A DNA stretch of 64,000 nucleotides from Cytophagaceae bacterium. GTDB taxonomy: Bacteria; Bacteroidota; Bacteroidia; Cytophagales; Cyclobacteriaceae. The position numbers were made by a program, and so were the translations under genes. Every line of letters starts with the position of its first letter. Position 1 is the stretch's first letter. The DNA lies in NCBI GenBank assembly GCA_006969745.1, contig CP030886.1, forward strand, positions 1,957,234 through 2,021,233, in the 5' to 3' direction. Below are positions 17,503-25,688 of the stretch, piece after piece. The notes beneath the pieces are model-generated. The model was given only the letters and a program-made list of their open reading frames with translations, was not told where the DNA came from and did no database searches.

Positions 17503-19682
17503 ATGAGTAGAAAAAAAAGAAACAAGAAATTAGGATCAAGGTCCAAACAACAACCCAATCACGTAAAAGAAATTAAAAGCAAGCTGCATGAAATCTTTAC
17601 CGTAAATGACGGTAGGTCATATGGTTATCGAGAATTAATAAGAAAGCTTCAACTCAAAGACAAAAAGTCTAAAGATTATTTAAAAAGCCAATTATTCAGC
17701 CTGGAAAGCAATGAGAAAATCAGACGCTTGAGTGATGGTCGATTTGTGACCAATGCAGAAAGTGAATACATCCAAGGCACCGTAGACCATGTGAATCCAA
17801 ATTTTGCCTATGTTGTAACACCGGAACAAGACGAAGATATTTGGATCAAAACGACAGATCTCAAGTTTGCAATCCACGGCGATCTGGTCAATGTAATTAT
17901 TACCAAGCCAGCCGGAAAAGGTTATCGTCCTGAAGGAAAAGTAATAAGTATCCTGAAACGTAACCGAGATGAATTTGTAGGGAAAATTGAAATCTCGCAA
18001 AAGTTTTCATTTGTGGTTCCGGATAGCCGCAATATCCATTTTGACATCATGGTCTATCCTGAGAAAATAGGGAAAGCAAAAGCCAATGATAAGGTAATGG
18101 TCAAGATAGACAAATGGCATGATGCGAAAAACAGAAGTCCGCTGGGAACCGTGACGGAAGTACTTGGACAAGCCGGGGAAAATGAAGCAGAGATTCATTC
18201 GATCATGGCTGAGTTCGGGTTGCCTTTCCGTTTTCCAAAGAAGATAGAAAAGGCAGCAGATCAGATTTCTGATTTGATCACAGAAGAAGAAATTAAAAAG
18301 CGTAGGGACTTCAGAGACATAACCACATTCACTGTAGATCCTCACGATGCTAAAGATTTTGATGATGCACTATCAATAAAGGAAATCGAGAAAGATAAAT
18401 ATGAAATAGGTATTCACATAGCCGATGTATCACATTACGTGGAGGAAGGCAGTGAGCTGGACAAAGAAGCTATAGATCGGGCTACTTCTGTTTATTTAGT
18501 GGACCGAACTATCCCGATGCTTCCGGAAAGACTCTCCAACGGATTATGTTCCTTGAGGCCAAAAGAGGAAAAACTCACTTTCTCTGCAGTTTTTGAAATA
18601 GACACAAAAGGCGTCGTTTCAAAAAAATGGTTTGGCCGAACAATTATTAATTCAGACAGAAGGTTCACTTATGAAGAGGCTCAAGAACGAATTGAAGGGC
18701 TAGATAGTGATTTCACAAAGAAGTAGTCACACTTAATAACATAGCGAAGCAACTTAGAAAAAAACGTTTCCAACAAGGAGCAGTAAACTTTGAAACCGTA
18801 GAGGTCAAGTTCAAGCTTGATGAAGATGGAAAGCCACTTGAGGTGATTCCAAAAGAGCGAAAAGATGCACACAAGATGATCGAAGAGTTCATGCTTCTTG
18901 CCAACAAAGAAGTTGCCACTCACATTTACAAGTGGAAAGAAAAAGGCAAAGAAGAGGGCAGTAAAACCTTTGTTTATCGGGTGCATGATGATCCTGACCC
19001 TGAAAAGCTCAGCACATTTGCATCATTTGCTGCACGCTTTGGACACAAGGTGGATACTGCTGGAAATGTCTCGCATGGCTTAAACAAGCTCATGGAAAAC
19101 ATCGAAGGCAAACCTGAACAAAACGTGCTAGAATCCTTAGCCATTCGATCAATGGCAAAAGCCAAATACACTACCGATCCCAGAGGACATTTTGGTCTGG
19201 CTTTCGATCATTACACGCATTTCACCTCACCTATTCGACGATATCCGGATGTCATGGTACATCGCCTCCTCGAGCACTATTTGCAAGGCGGTAAGAATGT
19301 AGGCAATGAAGAGCATGAGCCTCTATGTATGCATTCGTCCGAAAGAGAAAAAAGAGCAGCAGATGCAGAAAGAGCTTCTATCAAATACAAGCAGGTTGAG
19401 TTCATGGAAACAATGCTTGGCCAAGAGTTTGAAGGAATTGTTTCAGGAGTAACCGAATGGGGAATCTTTGTTGAGATCATCGAAACCAAATGTGAAGGCA
19501 TGATCCGAATGGCCGATTTGGATGATGATTTTTATGAGTTTGATGAAAAACAGATGCGTGTTATCGGTAGAAGCAACAAGCGAATAATTACCTTAGGAGA
19601 CCGGTTGAGCGTTTTGGTTGCCAAGACAGACATTGACCGCAGAACTATTGATTTGGAATTGGTGAATGACAACACTGAATAA
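17503..19682 (+). pseudogene. rnr: Ribonuclease R, interrupted by a 1-nt frame break
   Basis: Processive 3'-5' exoribonuclease of the RNB/RNase II family. The first part (407 residues to TAG at 18724) contains the cold-shock domains and the catalytic RNB start TVDPHDAKDFDDALSI with its acidic cluster. The second part continues in another frame with LNNIAKQLRKKRFQQG, LLANKEVATHIYKW, the HFTSPIRRYPDVMVHRLL motif and a C-terminal S1 domain (FEGIVSGVTEWGIFVEI). The total is 2180 nt, one base short of a multiple of three, and a one-base deletion in the A-rich run at about 18717-18722 (ACAAAGAAG) explains it. No slippery sequence or recoding signal is evident. Assembly error is as likely as real inactivation. 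Confidence 0.88.
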
Positions 19683-20196
19683 AAAAGCACTGGACATGCT
19701 GGAGTACAACGGATACTCCTATAAAAACAAGGAGGGTATATTCATCTTCAAACATTCCGCTATTGACAGCATTGGGTTAACGATCCTTCTACTATTCTCA
19801 ACTCTCCTGGTTATTGCGCTGCTGATTTATAATATCCTCTTCGGAGTTGGGGCAATGTTATTGTGTCTTTTCATATTTGTTCCAATCGTAAAAAGAAGCA
19901 AAGGCAAGTCGAGCCTGATTATTGACCCTGCTAATCAATTATTGCGGTTCAATGAAAGTGATAGAAAGATCACCAAAGGATTTAGTGACGTTGTTGGGGT
20001 CTACACGCACTCAAAATTTGTTGACGAATATTCAAGTGCTTTTAAAAGCACAAGCAAAGAATATCGGGTAACCATCGGTCTGGATATTGACGACCTAAAG
20101 ATATCCCTATTCAAGCTAATCTCTGATCATCAAAAGCCTTCCAAAGAGATGAATGCTGTTCATAATTTTTTAGAGTCAGTGTTGAAAAATAAGTAA
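19666..20196 (+). CDS. Small membrane protein A of a tandem paralogous pair
   Basis: A 176-residue protein starting inside the last 17 bp of rnr (GTG or ATG-like start at 19666). It has an N-terminal motif LDMLEYNGYSYKNKEG, two adjacent hydrophobic helices at about 35-75 (LTILLLFSTLLVIALLIYNI; GVGAMLLCLFIFVPIV) and a soluble C-terminal half with LLRFNESDRKI and SKFVDEYSSAFKS. The gene at 20333 shares the same plan and the motifs 'E(E)NGYSF', 'SKFVDEY' and a final '..EMNAVHNFLES'. The family is not recognised. The topology suggests a cytoplasmic sensor or effector domain tethered by a hairpin. Confidence 0.75.
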   Translation: MTTLNKKALDMLEYNGYSYKNKEGIFIFKHSAIDSIGLTILLLFSTLLVIALLIYNILFGVGAMLLCLFIFVPIVKRSKGKSSLIIDPANQLLRFNESDRKITKGFSDVVGVYTHSKFVDEYSSAFKSTSKEYRVTIGLDIDDLKISLFKLISDHQKPSKEMNAVHNFLESVLKNK

Positions 20197-20332
20197 TCAC
20201 TGCATTCAAAAGACTATTTAATCCACCACACACAAGTCTCTATTAGTCGAAAAAGGGGTCTTTACATGCGCATTTAATTGAATATTAGATTAAGATTGAA
20301 AGACGCTTTCGTGTTTATTTAAATTCCTAATC

Positions 20333-20881
20333 ATGAAATCACCTAATCTAAGTAAGGAAGCCATCCACTTCCTTGAAGAAAACGGCTATTCCTTTCGCTC
20401 AAGGAATAATAAAATTCAATTCAAACGAAGGGTCGCATATATGGGAGCAATTGTTCTTCTCTTTGTCACCCTGTTTCTTTCCATTCCAGTTTTTGCTGCG
20501 GGTACTATTTACGGAATCATATTAATCGTCGGTGTTGTTGGTTCTATAATGATCAGAAGGATTTATTTCACAAAAAAATCAAACCTCACCATCGATCTCG
20601 ATCAAAAAACTTTTACCGCAATTATAGACACATACCATCAAGAGGATCAATCACTAAAGATGATCTCAACAATTACCATGGAATCAAAGTTTGTAGATGA
20701 GTACACCACCGCAGCAAGAAATTCTGTGGAGGAGCATCTCATTTCCATTAAAGTTCAATTGATCACTAAAGAGGAGGTAGTCCTGTTTCAATTAAAATCT
20801 GAACAGGCGGAACCTACTCCAGAAATAAACGAGATTTACAGCCTACTTGAAGAAACGGTTAAAAGTGCTAAAGCCGCATAA
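20333..20881 (+). CDS. Small membrane protein B, paralogue of the preceding gene
   Basis: 182 residues. The N-terminus has IHFLEENGYSFRSRNNKIQF, two membrane helices follow at about 36-80 (GAIVLLFVTLFLSIPVFAAG; IYGIILIVGVVGSIMI), then NLTIDLDQKTF and ESKFVDEYTTAARNSVEEHL. It parallels the previous protein residue by residue in architecture, with clear divergence. A 136-bp gap separates the two, so B may have its own promoter. A histidine kinase gene starts 30 bp downstream. The function is unknown. Confidence 0.78.
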   Translation: MKSPNLSKEAIHFLEENGYSFRSRNNKIQFKRRVAYMGAIVLLFVTLFLSIPVFAAGTIYGIILIVGVVGSIMIRRIYFTKKSNLTIDLDQKTFTAIIDTYHQEDQSLKMISTITMESKFVDEYTTAARNSVEEHLISIKVQLITKEEVVLFQLKSEQAEPTPEINEIYSLLEETVKSAKAA

Positions 20882-20911
20882 GTAATTTAATACACTAGAA
20901 AAACACCCCAA

Positions 20912-22171
20912 TTGGTCGCCAATAAATATTTAAAGAAAGAGCAAGGATTCTATTTATTTCTGATGGTTTCCGCCTACGTCTCCACTCTGGTTTTCGGAAC
21001 TTATTATTATCGAATAAACTTACCGGAATTGTACATTCCTACCTATGGGGCATTCATTCTATTTTCCATCTATGGCCTCCTTTCATTCTTTTCTGTTGTG
21101 GGTTTGGTAACCCTATTTCGGCTTTCCATATTTACGGCGCTTGGCGCGTTTTTCAATCAGGTATACTTTACCGGGGGCGTGCTCTCCTCTGGTTTGCTGG
21201 AATTTGTAATACCTCCGCTACTTGCATTCTTCTATAGACCCATCATGGACAGATACTTTTTTATGGCCCTCTCGGGTATTTCATTAATAATAATGTTTGT
21301 CCTCACATCAATGGGCTACACTAGCAATCTTCTTCCCGAAGAATTGGCAGTCCAACATGGTATTCTTTGTGCTGTTTTTGTGTTTTCCATCGTTTCTATC
21401 TACACCTTCTTGTTTAGAAATGCCCTTGTGATAAAAAACAAGAAAATAGGTGACTCCATGAAAGAGTTGCAGGAAACAACTCATATGCTAATTCAGTCTG
21501 AAAAAATGGCTTCTCTCGGAATGCTCTCTGCAGGTGTTGCGCATGAAATAAATAATCCATTGAATTTTATTAAGGGAGGTGTGGAAATTCTGGAAGATGG
21601 ACTGAAAGAGGAAAAAGAATTGAAGTTTGAGGCGTCTCCAAGTCTTCACGTCATAAAAGAAGGCCTAAATCGTGCATCGGTCATTGTAAACAGCTTAAAT
21701 CACTACAGCAGACGTACAGACTCCATGGATGAGAAGTGTGATCTCAATGAGATTTTAAAAAATACATTGGTGATGCTTCAGCCAAAACTTAAATACAAAG
21801 GCGAAGTTGTCAAGGAGCTATCTAAAGAACCTCTAATCCTGACCGGGAATGAGGGCAAATTACATCAGGCCTTTCTAAATATATTGTCGAATGCTGAGCA
21901 GGCAATAGCAAAAAATGGCACCGTAACTGTAAGGTCTAGAAAGGCCAATTCGAAAATGGCTGTAGAAATCACGGACGATGGCGAGGGAATTAGTAAGGAA
22001 AACCTGAATCGTATTAGCGATCCCTTTTTTACTACAAAACCTGTAGGAAAAGGCACTGGATTGGGACTTGCCATTACATACAAAATCATTGAAGAACACA
22101 ACGGAAAAATTGATGTAACCTCCAAGCCCGGCAAGGGTGCTAAATTTACCATTTCATTTCCTTCAAAATGA
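20912..22171 (+). CDS. Membrane sensor histidine kinase
   Basis: 419 residues. An N-terminal domain of about six membrane segments (residues 15-170) has no large periplasmic loop, suggesting sensing within or at the membrane. The dimerisation/phosphoacceptor helix has SLGMLSAGVAHEINNPLNFI (His 211), and the HATPase domain has N-box NAEQAI, G1 DDGEGI and G2 GKGTGLGLAI. It starts at TTG 20912 and overlaps the response-regulator start by 4 bp (ATGA). The ligand is unknown. Confidence 0.92.
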   Translation: MVANKYLKKEQGFYLFLMVSAYVSTLVFGTYYYRINLPELYIPTYGAFILFSIYGLLSFFSVVGLVTLFRLSIFTALGAFFNQVYFTGGVLSSGLLEFVIPPLLAFFYRPIMDRYFFMALSGISLIIMFVLTSMGYTSNLLPEELAVQHGILCAVFVFSIVSIYTFLFRNALVIKNKKIGDSMKELQETTHMLIQSEKMASLGMLSAGVAHEINNPLNFIKGGVEILEDGLKEEKELKFEASPSLHVIKEGLNRASVIVNSLNHYSRRTDSMDEKCDLNEILKNTLVMLQPKLKYKGEVVKELSKEPLILTGNEGKLHQAFLNILSNAEQAIAKNGTVTVRSRKANSKMAVEITDDGEGISKENLNRISDPFFTTKPVGKGTGLGLAITYKIIEEHNGKIDVTSKPGKGAKFTISFPSK

Positions 22172-22530
22172 AACACACAATTCTATTTGTAGACGATGAG
22201 TTGATCAACCTTTTTGTATTAGAAAAAAGGTTTGAATCTGAATACACAGTTCTTACCGCTGAGTCCGCTGAAGAAGCATTGAAAGTGGTGCAGGAAAAAG
22301 GGGATTCGATCAATGCAATTATTAGCGATCTCCGCATGCCCGGGATGGATGGCCTTGCACTCATCGATAGAGTAAAACCAAATATCCTTGACATCCCTTG
22401 TTTTCTTCTTACAGGATATGATTTCACAGAACAGATTAGTGATGCGATAAAGTCAAGCAAAATATACTATCTCTTTAAGAAGCCATTTGACTATAACGAG
22501 ATTGACTCAAAGCTTAAGGAGGTGCTTTAG
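22168..22530 (+). CDS. Single-domain response regulator (CheY-like)
   Basis: A 120-residue stand-alone receiver domain without an output domain. The acidic pocket is in ILFVDDELI, the phospho-acceptor is Asp 54 in AIISDLRMPGMDGLALI, the conserved Thr in FLLTGYD and the Lys in YLFKKPF. Overlap with the kinase gene indicates a cognate pair. Output must go through protein-protein interaction or a phosphorelay. Confidence 0.93.
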   Translation: MKHTILFVDDELINLFVLEKRFESEYTVLTAESAEEALKVVQEKGDSINAIISDLRMPGMDGLALIDRVKPNILDIPCFLLTGYDFTEQISDAIKSSKIYYLFKKPFDYNEIDSKLKEVL

Positions 22531-24029
22531 CGATGTGCCGTGGCTAACAAATCAGTAACGGTTTTAACCGGATTAAATGTAATCAGAGGTACCTCTACAA
22601 AGATCGTATTCCAATCAGCCATACCACCATTCCACAAACCGGGAAGCTCCATGGCCAGTAGTTTATTGCCATTGTATGATTTCTCAGAAATAAACCCAGC
22701 CTCCTCGTCTCTAAAATCCAGGAGGTTGAACTTCTCTCCTTTGTAATCTTTTACTCCGCAGACGATATCAACTGGATTGAAATGTGTTCCACTATTAAAA
22801 ATTGACTGTTGAGTTTTGTCCTCCTTGTCAATCTGAGCAGACTCCACAATCTGCAATGACTGGCTATTTTTTCCTTTCACCCAAAACGGACCTCCTCCTG
22901 GTTCTCCCTCATTTTTAACCATTCCGCAAACTCGGATCGGACGATCCAATAATGAAACCACTTCGGCCTCAGAAAAGTCTCCAATCGTACCCATTTCCGA
23001 AAGTAGCTTGTTGCCTTCCTCAAGAATTGGGACTCCTGCCTCGGACTTTTTCAAAAGATCAAAGGTCTTTGCTTGCATATCAAGTAATATTCCTGCTAGA
23101 GTTTTTTTGTATTTAACTCCCTCACCTCTTAGCCTATCGGGAACTACATTATCAATATTCTTGATATAAATCAGGTCAGCTGAAAGATCATTCAAGTTTG
23201 CTAGCAACGCTCCATGACCCGCCGGGCGAAATAGGAGGTCGCCGTTTTCGTCCCTAATCGGATCAAACTCAAAAGTTGTTGCAATAGTGTCTGTATGTGG
23301 ATACTGAACACTGAAGCTTGCGCATACATCGGGTTGGACAGCCAGTTTTGTGATACTGTCAGCTACATGTTTCTCAAAATCATCTTTGTAATCTTGAGAA
23401 ACGGTAAAATGAATTTGAACTTTTCCTCTTTTATCAGCATAGTCAAGGCCCTCAGCTAAGTGCTCCTGAACTGCTGATCTAACGCCTTCATCATATTTAT
23501 GAAATGAAATCAAACCCTTTGGAATGTTTCCGTAGTTCATTCCGGATTCAGAAAGAAGTGCCTCAACAATTACGTTGTGTTTATATTCTTTTTTGGCCTC
23601 TTTTATGGATATGCCATTTTTTTGAAAGACCATCTTATCGAGTTCGGCATAAAAGGAAAACGTTTCGAGTTCCGTAAAAAACTTACCAATACTTTTATAT
23701 TCTCTAAGTAAGGCATTAATTGTCTCAGGCGTCCCATCATTTTTTTCATGAAATAAAAACAGCTTCTTAAACATCCTGGATGCTGCTCCTGAAGCGGGAA
23801 CAAACTTCATTACATCAATATCAGCATTTTCATATACTGTGATATATGAGTCAAGCTCTTCTGTTGAAAGTTTTAGTATACCATTGCCATTTGTAGCTGG
23901 TGCTACAATTTCGACTGGTGAAAACCCCGTTTGAAATCGCCTTAACTGAGAAAATACATTTTCTTTTGTCAGTCCGCGTTCAGTCAGCTGATCATAATCT
24001 TTTTCCGAAAACACAAAGCTGGTATTCAT
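22527..24029 (-). CDS. DUF4301 family protein
   Basis: About 500 residues from ATG 24029 (MNTSFVFSEKDYDQLTERGL). It matches the Bacteroidota DUF4301 family: KFVPASGAASRMFKKLFLFH is the diagnostic nucleotidyltransferase-like glycine/serine-rich loop with Arg, and FRPAGHGALLANLNDLSADL and IRVCGMVKNEGEPGGGPFWV are also conserved. The fold is thought to be nucleotidyltransferase-like; reaction unknown. The 3' end overlaps the response-regulator gene by 4 bp on the opposite strand. Confidence 0.88.
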   Translation of the reverse strand: MNTSFVFSEKDYDQLTERGLTKENVFSQLRRFQTGFSPVEIVAPATNGNGILKLSTEELDSYITVYENADIDVMKFVPASGAASRMFKKLFLFHEKNDGTPETINALLREYKSIGKFFTELETFSFYAELDKMVFQKNGISIKEAKKEYKHNVIVEALLSESGMNYGNIPKGLISFHKYDEGVRSAVQEHLAEGLDYADKRGKVQIHFTVSQDYKDDFEKHVADSITKLAVQPDVCASFSVQYPHTDTIATTFEFDPIRDENGDLLFRPAGHGALLANLNDLSADLIYIKNIDNVVPDRLRGEGVKYKKTLAGILLDMQAKTFDLLKKSEAGVPILEEGNKLLSEMGTIGDFSEAEVVSLLDRPIRVCGMVKNEGEPGGGPFWVKGKNSQSLQIVESAQIDKEDKTQQSIFNSGTHFNPVDIVCGVKDYKGEKFNLLDFRDEEAGFISEKSYNGNKLLAMELPGLWNGGMADWNTIFVEVPLITFNPVKTVTDLLATAHR

Positions 24030-24079
24030 TGGGCGCAAATGTAAAATCAGAGGAGCTAATTGTTCTTTTTAAGTTGAAA

Positions 24080-24093
24080 ACAAATTAATTTGT
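24080..24093. promoter_or_regulatory. 14-bp AT-rich palindrome between divergent genes
   Basis: ACAAATTAATTTGT is a perfect palindrome in the 91-bp space between the divergent DUF4301 and TerB-like genes. It could be an operator for either gene; AT-rich palindromes of this length also arise by chance. Confidence 0.3.
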
Positions 24094-24120
24094 AAAACGA
24101 ATATCATACCACCTAATTAT

Positions 24121-24579
24121 ATGAGCTTAGATCTTTTCAAAATCGCACCTACTTTTTATGGCATTACCATGGTTCCCGAGTCATCTAGGAGAGAATACGG
24201 CTATGCACTCCTTACCATCGCAGGTTCTGATGGTGAAGTGTCTGAGCCAGAACTTGAGTGGTTGACCGTCGAATGTGCAAAAGCAGTAGGCGTAGAAGAT
24301 GACATTATCGCCGATTGGGAGGAGTATGATTTTGAAGAAGGAGATTTGGAAGAAATTTTTCATGCTTTCAATATCAAATCGTTCGCCAACTTTAACAAAC
24401 TACTTATTTACGATGCGATTAGGATGTCTAGCGCAGATGGTGAATATGCAAGTGATGAGCGAGATCAGGTAAACCACGCAGCTCAAATACTTAAAGTGCC
24501 TATGGAAACAGTAATGGCAATTGAAGCTTTAGTGGACCTAGAACTTGCTGCAAACAAACTCCGCCTTACGCTACTCTAG
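24121..24579 (+). CDS. TerB-like acidic helical protein
   Basis: A 152-residue, strongly acidic, all-helical protein without signal peptide. The repeated pattern (ALLTIAGSDGEVSEPELEWL and AIRMSSADGEYASDERDQVN) is the two-fold TerB/DjlA-type repeat, with D-G-E metal-binding-like loops. TerB-fold proteins occur in stress and envelope-associated complexes, but no ter operon is present here, so 'tellurite resistance' should not be read as function. Confidence 0.75.
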   Translation: MSLDLFKIAPTFYGITMVPESSRREYGYALLTIAGSDGEVSEPELEWLTVECAKAVGVEDDIIADWEEYDFEEGDLEEIFHAFNIKSFANFNKLLIYDAIRMSSADGEYASDERDQVNHAAQILKVPMETVMAIEALVDLELAANKLRLTLL

Positions 24580-25337
24580 CCATATATCTTATTGAGAACG
24601 TTCGCGAGCCTTATCCCTGCCTGCAGCAGTCTTTGATTCAATAGCTCAATATTCTCGTAGTTATATCGATAACTAAGTTTTTTGTCTTCAGGCACGGTCT
24701 CATAGCATTGGTTTCTTGCTTCTTTCGATTCATTCGCCCAGTCCAAAACTTCCAAAGAGGACCAGGCAGCTAATTCACTTTCAGTCGGGTGGTTGATCCA
24801 GCTGGCATACTCTGTATAACTATATTTCTGTCCATCAATCATCTCGCTATCCCACACCCTGTGGAGATTTGAACTCTGCCAGAAATAATCAAGTTTTACG
24901 TCATTACCTCCTCGATCTTCACCATTGCCCACATGCAAGGGTTGATGTATATCTCCAATTAGGTGAACCAAACACTTGAGCGCAAATGCCTCATCCTGAT
25001 CCGTGAATTTCTTTGTTTCCAACTCCGACACCAGCCTCTGTATGGTTACTATCACATCTCCTTCCTCCGGAGCTTCAGTATAAGACTCCCCGTCTGGAAT
25101 AGTAGCATAATGCCACGGAGACATATGTCTGTAAGTAGCATCAGATTTTATAAAATCCATGTAGTTGGATACCTCGGCCAGGGTCTCATTTCCCAAAATC
25201 AACTCAATGTTTTTCTTAGCCTTCTTACTCAAATGATACTCCGCTATTAAGCCAACAATTCGATGACCTGTAGCTCCCCAGCCAAAAGAATTGAAAGTGA
25301 CCACAAGTGCTAAAAGTGCTATTGATAATTTCTTCAT
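24576..25337 (-). CDS. S1/P1-type zinc nuclease, exported
   Basis: About 253 residues from ATG 25337. The signal peptide is MKKLSIALLALVVTFNSFG, so the mature protein begins WGATGHRIVGLIAEYHLS, whose N-terminal Trp is a zinc ligand in the S1/P1 family. Other ligands are visible in MDFIKSDATYRHMSPWHYAT, CLVHLIGDIHQPLHVGNGED, GGNDVKLDYFWQSSNLHRVWDS and the ensuing His/Asp. It degrades single-stranded DNA/RNA outside the cytoplasm, probably for phosphate or nucleoside scavenging. Confidence 0.93.
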   Translation of the reverse strand: MKKLSIALLALVVTFNSFGWGATGHRIVGLIAEYHLSKKAKKNIELILGNETLAEVSNYMDFIKSDATYRHMSPWHYATIPDGESYTEAPEEGDVIVTIQRLVSELETKKFTDQDEAFALKCLVHLIGDIHQPLHVGNGEDRGGNDVKLDYFWQSSNLHRVWDSEMIDGQKYSYTEYASWINHPTESELAAWSSLEVLDWANESKEARNQCYETVPEDKKLSYRYNYENIELLNQRLLQAGIRLANVLNKIYG

Positions 25338-25406
25338 CCGATAAAAATAGACTAATCGCAAAAAACCTTAATCGAATTTAAGTTTAAGAATATACTAAAA
25401 AAGAGA

Positions 25407-25488
25407 AGGCGTGCCCGGAATACGGTACACGCCTAATCACCAACCTAACCTAAAAGAAAGTCTTGAAATAAACGTATGAAGTTTATTT
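25407..25488. other. Two hairpins in the long gap upstream of mfd
   Basis: The 351-bp gap 25338-25688 holds no convincing gene. A GC-rich hairpin GGCGTG-C-CCG-GAATA-CGG-TA-CACGCC lies at 25408-25433; on the minus strand it is followed by TCTCTTTTTT, like an intrinsic terminator. A second perfect AT-rich hairpin, AAATAAAC / GTTTATTT, lies at 25466-25488. Together they could mark the 3' part of a minus-strand small RNA or a leader remnant; no promoter for such an RNA was identified. Confidence 0.4.
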
Positions 25489-25629
25489 TATTATAATGTC
25501 GTTGATCTTAATACCCATTATTCACTCAAAATGTTGCAATAACATCTTGAAATAGTTCATTTTTTAGATGAAATGATTCATTCATTCTATAAACGAATGG
25601 TTGTAGCTGGTTTCCAATAGAAAAAATCA

Positions 25630-25665
25630 TTTGAACTGACGCGTGGGTTTAAGAGTTTACTTTTG
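25630..25665 (+). promoter_or_regulatory. Candidate mfd promoter
   Basis: TTTG at 25630-25633 and TACTTTTG at 25658-25665 (exact TAnnTTTG) are 24 bp apart, slightly longer than the usual Bacteroidota spacing. The -7 element is 23 bp from the TTG start of mfd. Confidence 0.55.
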
Positions 25666-25688
25666 TCACTTCAAAAAAATAAGGGAGA

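Noticed and set aside
18710..18730. Programmed frameshift in rnr
   Set aside because: No slippery heptamer, stimulatory structure or internal Shine-Dalgarno-like signal is visible, and RNase R is not known to use recoding.
24121..24579. Tellurite resistance gene
   Set aside because: TerB-like fold alone, with no terC, terD or terZ neighbours, does not support that function.
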